Assembly (NCBI GenBank): GCA_013697055.1
Contig: JACCXK010000076.1
Span: 1 to 42,258 of the forward strand
Length of the DNA: 42,258 nucleotides
Direction: 5' to 3'
DNA from: Alphaproteobacteria bacterium
GTDB taxonomy: Bacteria > Pseudomonadota > Alphaproteobacteria > Micropepsales > Micropepsaceae
The notes beneath the pieces are model-generated. The model was not told where the DNA came from and searched no databases. It worked only from the letters and a program-made list of their open reading frames with translations. Shown piece after piece: positions 7,876 to 15,912 of this stretch. A program made the translations under genes and the position numbers. Positions within the stretch are counted from its first letter, which is position 1, and each line of letters opens with the position of its first letter.

Positions 7876-8052
7876 ATGGATAAGGATCGTATTAAGGGTG
7901 CTGCAAACCAGGCTAAGGGCGCCATCAAGGAAACTGCTGGCAAAGTGACGGGGGATGCCAAGCTCAAGGTCGAGGGCGCCATGGATAAGGCCAAGGGGAA
8001 GGTTCAAAATGCCGTAGGGGGCGCTAAGGATGCCGCCCGCGATCGCGATTAG
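7876..8052 (+). CDS. CsbD-family stress protein
   Basis: This 58-residue protein begins MDKDRIKGAANQAKGAIKET and contains two further copies of the K-x-x-G-A/x-x-x-K pattern (GKVTGDAKLKVEGAMDKAKG and GKVQNAVGGAKDAARDRD). That is diagnostic of CsbD-like proteins: small, Lys/Ala/Gly-rich, highly hydrophilic and predicted to be flexible helices. CsbD relatives are among the most strongly induced proteins in bacterial general stress responses, though their mechanism is not known. An AAGGACG ribosome-binding site precedes the ATG. A consensus EcfG promoter sits upstream and an intrinsic terminator downstream, so the gene is a self-contained stress-induced unit. Confidence 0.92.
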   Translation: MDKDRIKGAANQAKGAIKETAGKVTGDAKLKVEGAMDKAKGKVQNAVGGAKDAARDRD

Positions 8053-8093
8053 AACTGCTCGGCTTGATCAAGCCCGGCGTCCTATGTGCAGAA

Positions 8094-8120
8094 ACCCTGC
8101 CAATGTTGGCGGGGTTTTTT
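8094..8120 (+). terminator. Intrinsic terminator after csbD-like gene
   Basis: ACCCTGCC (8094-8101) pairs with GGCGGGGT (8108-8115), 8 bp with one G-T pair and a 6-base loop, running directly into a six-T tract. A well-formed Rho-independent terminator on the plus strand, 42 bases past the CsbD stop. Confidence 0.85.
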
Positions 8121-8670
8121 GTTGCGAGCTTCGTCTCTTGGCGCAATACCCAAGAACGCCGCGGGAAATCCTTTAAGAGTTGAGGACCCGGCTATGCGCG
8201 ACTTGGGCGAACGTCGAAATGTTCGGCTGATACCAGCTTTTCCTGGGTGGCCGTAGGCGTCATCAGCATGAGATGCCGTCACAGACCCTCGATCAAGCCT
8301 TCGCGCGGGCTCGCTGTTAGCGCAAAGAAGGCAGTTTCCAGGGCGGCGACTTTTCCACCCCACTCTAGGCTGATCAGACGGCCGCCATGCCGATTTCTGG
8401 CCTTGCCCCGGGTAACCGACCCATTGGGGTCTTTCACCGCCATACGCCCTACTGCCTGTCTCTCATCGCCTCGCCGATCGGCTACTTCGGCAGCACTTCG
8501 GCATAGGCCGATTTTCACTGAAGTGTACCTGCTCCCGTGGTGCCAATTCCCTGTTCGTCCGACAAAGTTCCCGGTTCGCATCGGCAGGGATTTCGCCAAA
8601 AAAACTGAATTCGCTGCTATTTCGATGCCGATAACCGGCTTTCGCAGGAAATAGCCGAAATTTCCCAGTT

Positions 8671-8740
8671 ATTTCCCTGATCAACAGGGAATTGGGGCAG
8701 AGACGGGTTTGATCTGCACTGGGACCACAGCCACCCACAC
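8671..8740 (+). repeat. Left copy of island-flanking direct repeat
   Basis: Aligned without gaps to 14261-14330, 52 of 70 bases match by my count, including ATTTCCC, AGACGGGTT, GCACT and CCACAGCCACCC. Both copies are in the same orientation and lie on either side of the helicase genes. Similarity appears to extend, with gaps, about 100 bases further left in both copies. Confidence 0.6.
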
Positions 8741-8947
8741 TGTGCTCACCTGCAAATTTCCAAATCGAAATAATACGGGCGAAATTCCCGAGGCTTAGCT
8801 GCGCTATCTCTCCAAAGGAGCATCAATCGGTCTTGTTTCAGGGCGGTTTTCGCCGCCGATGACCCGCCAGTCTCCTGGCCAGTATGTTTGATTTCCCAAT
8901 TCCTCGAGAGACTTAGCTCGAGACCGGTTCGATGTCAGTGGAGACTG

Positions 8948-8962
8948 GTTAGTGGCACTAAC
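8948..8962. repeat. 15-bp perfect dyad GTTAGTG-G-CACTAAC
   Basis: Seven-base perfect arms around one central base, in the gap just ahead of the truncated helicase. It could be an operator or chance; no other copy was seen in the window. Confidence 0.35.
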
Positions 8963-9021
8963 AGCAAGCAATTCTCAGGCGATTATAGAGCAGCTAGCCA
9001 GGTGCAGCACCGACCCGCGCT

Positions 9022-10617
9022 TTGGTAGCGACGCTGCCACTGTCAGCGGTTATTCGCCACAATCGTTCGCCCCAACTGCCTAACAGCGGTGCCGAAGCTC
9101 CAGTGGCACGGCGAAACAAGCAGGTGGGAGCTGCGATTTCATTGAATTCCCTTGCAGGAACTGGGGGGTTGGCTTTGACGGATGGCACCGCACTACCGTT
9201 TCTCCTGGCTGCCCGTGCGCAGGGTGAGATGGCCGCCAGCTCAGGCCAAGCGCGAGCATTCTTTGCGGAGGGCTTGTGTTCGAGCTATGAGGCCTTTCAC
9301 CACACACGTGATAATCGCGGAGATGTGCGGGACGTTGATGACGAAGGCAACGAACAGACCGCGCCTACGCTAGCCATTAACTCCGATGATCCGCTAGTAC
9401 CCATCATCTGGTACGAGGACCAGATTAGCGCGCTGATCCCGTCGCGAGAGACATCCCCCGAAAACCTGGTCCAACACCCGAAGCTGCGCGCGGTCATAGA
9501 CCGCGTAGTTTACTTGTGGTCCCGCGGCGAGAAAGTGCTCGTGTTTTGCTTCTACCGCGAAACCGCCAAGGCGCTGCGCGACCACCTGAAGGCCGAAGTG
9601 GCGGCTCGAATCGAACGGCTCATCGGCGACAAATTGGGGATCACCGACAAGGCGGAAATCGTACGGGCGATCGAGCGTATCGTCCGAAGTTTGAGTGAAT
9701 CCACCGGGCCGTATCACAAGGCGCTCGAGGCTTACCTGGAGGAGATCCTTAAAGACGCGCGCTTCAAAATCCTGCTTCCGTGGAACGACCAGCTGCGTCA
9801 AATGCTCGTGGCTTACTTTCGTTCGCCAGCGTTTCTCGCTCGCCACGTCCCTGTCGAACTGGTTTTTGCCGATGGCGGCGTCAAGCACGGGGCGGGGAGC
9901 GGGCCCGAGCTTCTGATAGAAGAAATCAGGAACGCCCCAGATGCCCGGGCGCAGGAGCACATCCGCCAGTTCCTCGATTTTGCCAAGGAACTGGCCGAAC
10001 GCAGCCAAAACACACACGCCGGTACCGGCTTTGTGGGCGGTGCGGACGACGAACGCGAAACCCAACTCGACCAGTACCTCGCCGCAGTAGCGGTATACTC
10101 GGAGTTGCAGCAGGACGACCGGGCGCACGACGATGACGAAGATGCCCGCAAACCGGGTTCATATCGCGTGTTGCCGGTGGTACGCATGGTCTTCGGCGAC
10201 ACAAAGCCGGACGTTCGCGAGCGCCTGATGCAAGCCTTCAACAGCCCATTATTTCCCGAGATTTTGGTGAGTAGCTCCGTTCTCGGCGAAGGCGTCGATT
10301 TGCACCGGTTCTGCCGATATATCGTGCATCACGACCTGTGCTGGAATCCAAGCACGCTAGAGCAGCGCACGGGCCGCCTGGACCGCATTGGGTGCAAAGC
10401 CGAATACAGTCACCAGCCTATCGTAATCTATGAACCATATATCGGTGGCAGCGCTGATGAGAAAATGTTTCGCGTCGTTCAGGACCGCGAACGCTGGTTC
10501 CAAGTGGTTATGGGCCAGAAATTTGAATTCAACGAGGCTAATTCAGAGAAGATTGCCGATCGCGTCCCGCTACCTGAGGCGCTGGCCCGCAGGTTAATCT
10601 TCAATCTCCATGTCTAG
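9022..10617 (+). pseudogene. N-terminally truncated SF2 (SNF2-like) helicase
   Basis: The frame encodes only the second RecA-like helicase domain. From about residue 55 it resembles large island-borne SNF2/DEAD-type helicases (RAFFAEGLCSSYEAFHHTR). Motif IV (EKVLVFCFYRETAKALRDHL) is followed by a long helical insertion, then motif V (EILVSSSVLGEGVDLHRF) and motif VI (NPSTLEQRTGRLDRIG) and a C-terminal DEKMFRVVQDRERWFQVVMG stretch. The first RecA-like domain with Walker A and DEAH boxes is absent. The first 50 or so residues are unlike the family, and the only upstream start is a TTG without a Shine-Dalgarno. It cannot be an active ATPase alone. It converges on the ParB-nuclease-helicase gene with 35 bases between stops. 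A related full-length helicase may have accompanied that gene in an ancestral island. Confidence 0.7.
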
Positions 10618-10652
10618 AATCCAGAAACCCCCTAAACACCGCTCTGAAACCG

Positions 10653-13610
10653 TTATTGAACCATTGCACCAGTCCTATTTGCGTCTTTTGCAACGGCTTC
10701 GGCCCGGGCAAATAGATTCAAACGAACCAAGTCGTCGATTGAACCAAAGCTCACATCTTGCAGTTTCCCACTTTGAACCACTATGGCGAGACATTGCGCG
10801 CGACTAATGGCTACGTTGAATCGGTTCCGACTGAACAAAAAGTCCGTTCCCCGTGGGGCGTCGTTTCCGTCTGAGGTTGTCATGGAAACGATTACTACTG
10901 CCGCTTCCTGCCCCTGAAACTTGTCCACTGTCCCTATCCGCGCGCTCGTCGGCAATGCACGCCTTAATCGGTTAACCTGCATATTAAATGGCGCAACGAT
11001 CAGAATATCAGCCAACGTGATAGCCCGCGTTTTTCCATCCTGTTCGTGCAGTTTTTGTTTCAAGAGATTGGCCACCAGCTTCACTATCGCATCCGCCTCC
11101 TCCGCACTGCTCTGAGTACACCCCTCATGATCAAGCGTGAGAAAACTGACCCCCGCGGGCTTTAACGCAGGGTGGGACTTGGGCCCCAGTTCTAGATATC
11201 GCAGCGACGTTTTAGCGTTGGCCGTGAGCCGGCCGTCATAGATGGCATCCGAGATCAGCTGGCAAACGTCCGGGTGCATTCTATAAGACACGTTCAGCAG
11301 GATGCCGCGCTCGGGAGAAACCGTCGCTTCGTTCTGAAGAAGATAATCCAGGCAAGACAGGCCCGTCTCTCCTGGGTGAACTCCCTGGATCGGTTGTGCT
11401 AGCTGCATTTGGTCACCGACAAGGACCAAATTGCGCGCGCACCTGGCCATTGCGATCAAATTTCCCAACGAGACCTGCCCGGCTTCATCGACAAAAAGAT
11501 AATCGTAAGGCGTATCATCCACGGCAAAATGGAAAGCTGTTCCGCCAACCAGCCGGTGTCGCTCATCAATGTCCGCCGTTTTCTGCGCCGTCTCAATAAA
11601 GGTGCCATCAAAAGCAGTTTCCGGATCGCTTCTGCTTCCTTTCTTAGCGCCTACAAAACTAAACTTCGCGTTACGGGCGCGATCCTCTACGGCTGACAAC
11701 ACATTATTGATGGCTTTGTGGGAATTGGAAGAAACTGCCACACGTTTGCCTTCCTTGAGCAAAGCAAGGATCGCATGAGAAGTGGTATATGTTTTCCCGG
11801 TCCCTGGCGGCCCTTGAATAAAAAGTGTGCTTTGGTCCAGCGCGCGTACGGCTGCAACCGAGCCTGCAAGCAGATCTGCCCCTTCAATCACTGGCGCGAT
11901 TGCTTTGCGCCCACGCAGCTTAGGAGGTGCACGAAGCAGAAAATCCATTATTGCCTGATCATTAGCGAGGTTGCCCACCGCAAAGCGGCTGGCGAAGGCT
12001 CCCACTGCTTCCGCGAGCACCTTTTGATCGAGTGGTGCGCCCGGCGATAGGGAACAGTTTGGCGGAAAATCCCCTTTGGCAATGCCTCGCTTGAGAACGA
12101 CTATGCCCTCGTCCGGTTCTACCGCCTCAATTGTACCTGCGTATTCGCACGTCGCCGATATCGTTGGACTAACACTGGGGCGAAGCTTTGTGTCCTGCGG
12201 GGGAAATCGGTAGGTAGCCCGATATGACTTCTTAACGATCTCAACCGGTTTCTGCGGGTCTAAGGTAAGACCGCCCAAGCTTTCTGGATCATCAACCAGT
12301 TCGTCGTCGGACCAGGTCTGTCGGTCAAACATTGCCCACCACTGCGGCTTTTGGGACCTTTGATGAAACCATAGGAGCTCGGCAACCAAAGTCCGCACGC
12401 GTTCGTCACCCGCTTTGGAATTTCGCACACGCGCCGCCAGTTCATGCTTCAGCCGGTCTCGGGCCTCTCGGTCTGCTGCTCTTTGCGCTGCCTCCTCATC
12501 CAGTTCCACTTTTGGCGCGGCTAGCCCGTAGTCTGCACCCGCTGGACGCAATGAAACCAACCAGTCGCGGAGCTTTGCCGTCGAAATGCAGTCGTCTTCG
12601 TTGTAGTGGGCAATCGCATCGAGAATCGATTGATCCGCCGTCACGAGCCACTTCTCATACTCCACGATGCTGTCCGCCGCATTCGTGACTTCGCCGGTAC
12701 GCCCGTCCCAGTAAATTTTCTCCAGGTCCTTCAGAGAATAACTTTCAGTAGATGCTCGTAACGCCTGCCGGGTAACCCGAAACAGATCCACAAACCGCTG
12801 GTCGCGAAGCATCTGGTCGAGCTCGGCTTCCATCGTGGCATAGCGCATAGCCAGCCTCTTAAGGGCCGACTCTTCGTACTGCGCGTAGTGATAAATGTGA
12901 GCAGTCGGAAACCGCTGAAAATGCCCAACCAAAAGACGCATGAACTCCTCGAACGCGGCCTTCTCCGCGGCACGGTCATGCCCCCAGATCGCTTGATAGA
13001 CCGGCTCTTGGCTCTCATTCAGTTGGCCATACAGGCCGAATAGGTATTCGAGGCCCTCCGGATATAGCGGGTCGCCCTCCATGTCGAAAAAGAGATCGCC
13101 AGGCGCAGGTACGGGCAACAACGCAAACCCCCTTCCCGCGTGGACAGGAAGAACCTCCACACTGTGCTTTTCGCCGCTCGCCACGGCTTTCTGCAACCGG
13201 GCCTGAGACACCAGCTTTGCCACTACCTCCGGTGAAATACCGCTTATGGAATACTCGGGCTTTAGCCCCGCCAACCCGGCGAGAGTCGTGATGCCAGCCG
13301 CCTCCAATTTCAACATTTGATTTCTGGCAAGACCAGCTACAAATATTGGGCTATCCAAGTCCGTCATGTCACCCAGGCGCAGACAAGGTATCTCGGGAAT
13401 GCCCAACGACTGTGCAGCTGCAACGCGTCCGTGCCCAGCAACGATCTGGCTCTTGTCGTCTATAAGGACCGGATTCATAAAGCCAAAGCATCGTATCGAA
13501 TCAGCAATCTGTTTGATCTGACGCTTTGAATGCGTGCGCGCATTACGCGTCGCGGAATGTAATTCGGATATTTTTATTAGTTGAATTGTGCGGCACTCGA
13601 CAGCGGCCAT
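10653..13610 (-). CDS. ParB/Srx-like domain fused to exonuclease-SF1 helicase (TM0106-type chimera)
   Basis: A 985-residue protein. Residues about 9-83 are a ParB/Srx-like N-terminal domain (RNARTHSKRQIKQIADSIR, then IVAGHGRVAAAQSLGI) of the kind usually attached to DNA methylases. From about 88 it switches to the middle of TM0106-type RecB-like nuclease-helicases: an AGL helical segment (90-115), then an RNase-H-fold 3'-5' exonuclease-like domain (GDLFFDMEGDPLYPEGLEYL at 171-190; closing YNEDDCISTAKLRDWL). Next comes an SF1 DNA2/UPF1-like helicase: Walker A IQGPPGTGKT near 600, Walker B VDEAG near 706, LVGDQMQLAQP, SYRMHP, GTVDKFQGQEA and NVAISRAQ. The usual N-terminal PD-(D/E)XK nuclease is replaced by the ParB domain. 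ATG 13610 follows AGAGG at 9 bases; the TTG six bases upstream is less likely. Likely role: DNA processing or defence. Confidence 0.8.
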   Translation of the reverse strand: MAAVECRTIQLIKISELHSATRNARTHSKRQIKQIADSIRCFGFMNPVLIDDKSQIVAGHGRVAAAQSLGIPEIPCLRLGDMTDLDSPIFVAGLARNQMLKLEAAGITTLAGLAGLKPEYSISGISPEVVAKLVSQARLQKAVASGEKHSVEVLPVHAGRGFALLPVPAPGDLFFDMEGDPLYPEGLEYLFGLYGQLNESQEPVYQAIWGHDRAAEKAAFEEFMRLLVGHFQRFPTAHIYHYAQYEESALKRLAMRYATMEAELDQMLRDQRFVDLFRVTRQALRASTESYSLKDLEKIYWDGRTGEVTNAADSIVEYEKWLVTADQSILDAIAHYNEDDCISTAKLRDWLVSLRPAGADYGLAAPKVELDEEAAQRAADREARDRLKHELAARVRNSKAGDERVRTLVAELLWFHQRSQKPQWWAMFDRQTWSDDELVDDPESLGGLTLDPQKPVEIVKKSYRATYRFPPQDTKLRPSVSPTISATCEYAGTIEAVEPDEGIVVLKRGIAKGDFPPNCSLSPGAPLDQKVLAEAVGAFASRFAVGNLANDQAIMDFLLRAPPKLRGRKAIAPVIEGADLLAGSVAAVRALDQSTLFIQGPPGTGKTYTTSHAILALLKEGKRVAVSSNSHKAINNVLSAVEDRARNAKFSFVGAKKGSRSDPETAFDGTFIETAQKTADIDERHRLVGGTAFHFAVDDTPYDYLFVDEAGQVSLGNLIAMARCARNLVLVGDQMQLAQPIQGVHPGETGLSCLDYLLQNEATVSPERGILLNVSYRMHPDVCQLISDAIYDGRLTANAKTSLRYLELGPKSHPALKPAGVSFLTLDHEGCTQSSAEEADAIVKLVANLLKQKLHEQDGKTRAITLADILIVAPFNMQVNRLRRALPTSARIGTVDKFQGQEAAVVIVSMTTSDGNDAPRGTDFLFSRNRFNVAISRAQCLAIVVQSGKLQDVSFGSIDDLVRLNLFARAEAVAKDANRTGAMVQ

Positions 13611-13706
13611 GAGCAAATTCCTCTCGATATTTTTCTCCGGGAAATTCCGCGGAGAGGAGAATTTTTGCTCAGTTTCCCTAGGTCGCGAAGCAACGGGTCA
13701 AACCTA

Positions 13707-13724
13707 AAATGCGACGTCGCATTT
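13707..13724. promoter_or_regulatory. 18-bp perfect palindrome upstream of ParB-helicase gene
   Basis: AAATGCGACGTCGCATTT reads identically on both strands and is centred on GACGTC, about 100 bases upstream of the ATG at 13610. A perfect 18-base dyad is unlikely by chance at any one promoter. It may be an operator for a dimeric repressor or a binding site for the ParB-like domain itself; both are inference. Confidence 0.55.
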
Positions 13725-14131
13725 CGTCAACATCCGGTTTGAAATATATTCTGGCCGTGATTTTTCAGCGTCGCTACGTGCAGTCGCAGCGATGCTCTAG
13801 ATAAAATCCCCGTTGCGATTCCAATGTTGTTGCAACGATTGTTGTTGAGAGTTGCTGAATTCAAAATATTGCTGCTTCAAAGGAATGATGCTGTTCCTAA
13901 ATGTCTCTCGTCTCAGTGCTCTTTGATGCTGGTGATCGCGCTAGGTCATTATGTGGCTGCTGACTAAAAAGTTATCGAAGTGATGTTATTCATTTCAAAC
14001 GCAAGTGAACCTTAGTGAACCCCGAATATCAGGGCGCTGTGGTCGGTCTTCGTGGTTCTGACTGAGATGGCCTGCTCAATGGTGTTTCGCCCGATTTGCG
14101 TTCGTGATGTCAGCCAAAAGCGTTCCTGGTT

Positions 14132-14153
14132 CCCGCCTGATACCCGCCTGATA
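14132..14153 (+). repeat. Tandem duplication of 11-base unit CCCGCCTGATA
   Basis: CCCGCCTGATA occurs twice back to back (14132-14142, 14143-14153) inside the right flank. Probably a local replication slip. Confidence 0.6.
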
Positions 14154-14260
14154 AAGTCCCTGTTGTTCTCAGGACTGCCGGCCGGCGGTTGGGGTAAAAA
14201 AGTGCGCTTTTCAGCCCTGGAACCAAGGCAAATCCGGGAAATTCCCCGAAAATCGGTGTA

Positions 14261-14330
14261 ATTTCCCGAATTAACATGGAAAACAGGCTGAGACGGGTTA
14301 ACCCAGCACTGCGTCCACAGCCACCCCGAC
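14261..14330 (+). repeat. Right copy of island-flanking direct repeat
   Basis: Matches 8671-8740 at 52 of 70 ungapped positions, same orientation. Immediately to its right the sequence turns GC-rich and compact, so it coincides with the boundary between the accessory and the ordered half of the window. Confidence 0.6.
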
Positions 14331-14357
14331 CTGCCATTTCGGCAATGTTCAGAGCCT

Positions 14358-14618
14358 TCAGGATTGGCCGAAGGGCGGGTCACCCGGCTTGCCAGAAGAT
14401 GCGCTGATGGTCGCTCCCACCAACCTGTTCATTCTCATGTTCAAACTGCGCATCTCCGCGCGAAGTTTGCGCAGGGAATAGATGAGATAGAAGTTCTGCA
14501 GAAGCAGCAGGACAATAATCGCCGACGCGATCAAAGCGCCCAAGATGCCGAAATGGGCCATCCGGAACGCCCAGCTTTTGACGTCGTCCGTCGGCAGCAT
14601 ATCGAACATTTCGAACAC
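14358..14618 (-). CDS. Small single-pass membrane protein with coiled-coil tail
   Basis: An 86-residue protein has a short N-terminal region (MFEMFDMLPTDDVKSWAFRM), one strong membrane helix (FGILGALIASAIIVLLLLQN), a basic amphipathic segment (YSLRKLRAEMRSLNMRMNRL) that could form a short coiled coil on the cytoplasmic side, and a polar tail. The GTG at 14618 has GAGG eight bases upstream; the ATG at 14609 has no such signal, so GTG is preferred. It is divergent from the TPR-methyltransferase gene. No family is recognised and no function is proposed. Confidence 0.55.
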   Translation of the reverse strand: MFEMFDMLPTDDVKSWAFRMAHFGILGALIASAIIVLLLLQNFYLIYSLRKLRAEMRSLNMRMNRLVGATISASSGKPGDPPFGQS

Positions 14619-14802
14619 GGCTACACCTCAATCCGAATGACATAATCAATCTTGCAGCGCCCGGCTTGTCAAACGGACGACTTCAGTCCCGCTTCCAGGC
14701 CGCGCCGGGATGCAAGTCCGGCGCCCTTGTTTGCGCCATCGTCCTTTGCGTCCCGGTATGGCATAACGGCGCCATAGAGGCGCGGGTGGGCGCCGGGGGC
14801 GG

Positions 14803-15912
14803 ATGACAATGGGCACACAGGACGCCATCACCCTGCATGCCATGGGTGCGGAAGCTTATCGCGCCGGCCGGCTTGCGGAAGCCGCCGCGCTGATCGAACA
14901 GGCGATTGCCGCCGATGGCAGGATGCCCGACTTCCATTACAATCTGGGCATTGTGCTGAAGGCGCAAGGCAAGCTGCGAGACGCGGCCGCCAGCTACCAA
15001 CGCGCCATCGCGCTGAAGCCCGACTATGGCGATGCCCACAACAATCTGGGCAGTGTGTGGAAGGCATTGGGGCAAACGGACAAGGCGCGCGCCAGCTTTG
15101 AGGAAGCCTTGCGCTGCCGGCCCGGTCATGCGGGCAGTCACTATAACCTCGGCATCATCTGCGCCGGGTCCGGCGATGCGCAACGGGCGGCAAGCCATTT
15201 CCGGCATTGCCTGGATGCCGACCCCGACGACAGCCATGGCGCACGCATCCTGCTGGCCCAGCTGGGCGTCGGGCCTGCGCCATTGCAGACGCCGCCCGCG
15301 CATCTTTTGAAATTGTACGGTGCGCGGGCGCAGTTCTGGGACACGGAAATCTATTTCGGGGCCAGGCTGGTCGCCGATGCCCTGCAGGCACATGCCGCGC
15401 GGGACGTGCTGGATATTCTCGACATCGGCTGCGGCACCGGCCTTTTGGGTGCGATCGTGCGCCCGTTGGCGGCCCGGCTGGATGGCGTGGACCTGTCACC
15501 CGCCATGCTGGAAAAGGCCATTGCCAAGGGCGTCTATGACGGCCTGTACCAGGGCGAGCTCGCCGGCTTCCTGTCCGGCAGGCCGCGCGGCTACGACGCC
15601 ATTCTCGGGGCCGCGACGCTGATCCATTTCGGTGACCTGACGCCGATATTCCAGGCGGCCGCGGCGGGCTTGCGGGATCGAGGCCTGTTCATCTTCACCC
15701 TTTTCCCGACGGTCGCGGGAACGGATGATTTTGCCGTCGCCGCAAATCCGGGCTTGGCCCAGAGTGGCTGCTTTGCCCACAGCCCCGGATATGTCCGGCG
15801 CGTGGCCGCGGCTTCTGGGTTTGCCGTCGAAGCGCTGGAAGACGTGATCCACGAACATGATCCGGACGGCAATCCGGTTCCGGGCCTCCTGAACGTGCTG
15901 CGCGCGCCATGA
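14803..15912 (+). CDS. TPR-repeat SAM-dependent methyltransferase
   Basis: A 369-residue protein. Residues about 8-150 are four tetratricopeptide repeats (for example FHYNLGIVLKAQGKLRDAAA and AHNNLGSVWKALGQTDKARA). Residues about 170-365 are a class I methyltransferase: motif I LDIGCGTGLLGAIV near 205, the acidic end of beta-2 in LDGVDLSPAMLEKA, and the post-motif YDAILGAATLIHFGDLTPIF followed by LRDRGLFIFTLFP. Similar TPR-methyltransferases are found in alphaproteobacteria, with the TPR array thought to hold a protein or peptide partner; the substrate is unknown. The gene shares a 4-base ATGA overlap with the downstream cysteine-cluster gene, so the two are translationally coupled. Together with the 2OG oxygenase they form a three-gene unit converging on the TonB receptor. 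Confidence 0.88.
   Translation: MTMGTQDAITLHAMGAEAYRAGRLAEAAALIEQAIAADGRMPDFHYNLGIVLKAQGKLRDAAASYQRAIALKPDYGDAHNNLGSVWKALGQTDKARASFEEALRCRPGHAGSHYNLGIICAGSGDAQRAASHFRHCLDADPDDSHGARILLAQLGVGPAPLQTPPAHLLKLYGARAQFWDTEIYFGARLVADALQAHAARDVLDILDIGCGTGLLGAIVRPLAARLDGVDLSPAMLEKAIAKGVYDGLYQGELAGFLSGRPRGYDAILGAATLIHFGDLTPIFQAAAAGLRDRGLFIFTLFPTVAGTDDFAVAANPGLAQSGCFAHSPGYVRRVAAASGFAVEALEDVIHEHDPDGNPVPGLLNVLRAP

Larger units (their letters stand above)
8121..9021. other. Non-coding left flank of accessory island
   Basis: About 900 bases without a convincing gene. Several minus-strand frames (for example 8279-8599 and 8463-8738) are Arg/Ser-rich, lack ribosome-binding sites and contain no domain I recognise. 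The stretch holds one copy of a long degenerate repeat (8671-8740) and a 15-base dyad (8948-8962), both listed separately. No tRNA was found here. Confidence 0.5.
13725..14357. other. Non-coding right flank of accessory island
   Basis: No supported gene over more than 600 bases; the minus-strand frame at 14012-14383 has no ribosome-binding site and no domain. The region is AT-richer than what follows. It holds AGTGAACC twice in ten-base phase near 14003-14022, an 11-base tandem duplication (14132-14153) and the right copy of the flanking repeat (14261-14330). Confidence 0.5.

Noticed and set aside
8279-8738. Minus-strand frames of about 90-106 codons in the left flank
   Set aside because: They overlap each other, lack starts with ribosome-binding sites and match the repeat region, so they are probably repeat-derived noise.
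9022-13616. DISARM or another named defence system
   Set aside because: A truncated helicase and a fusion protein alone do not match any full known set; no methylase, DUF1998 or PLD gene is in view.
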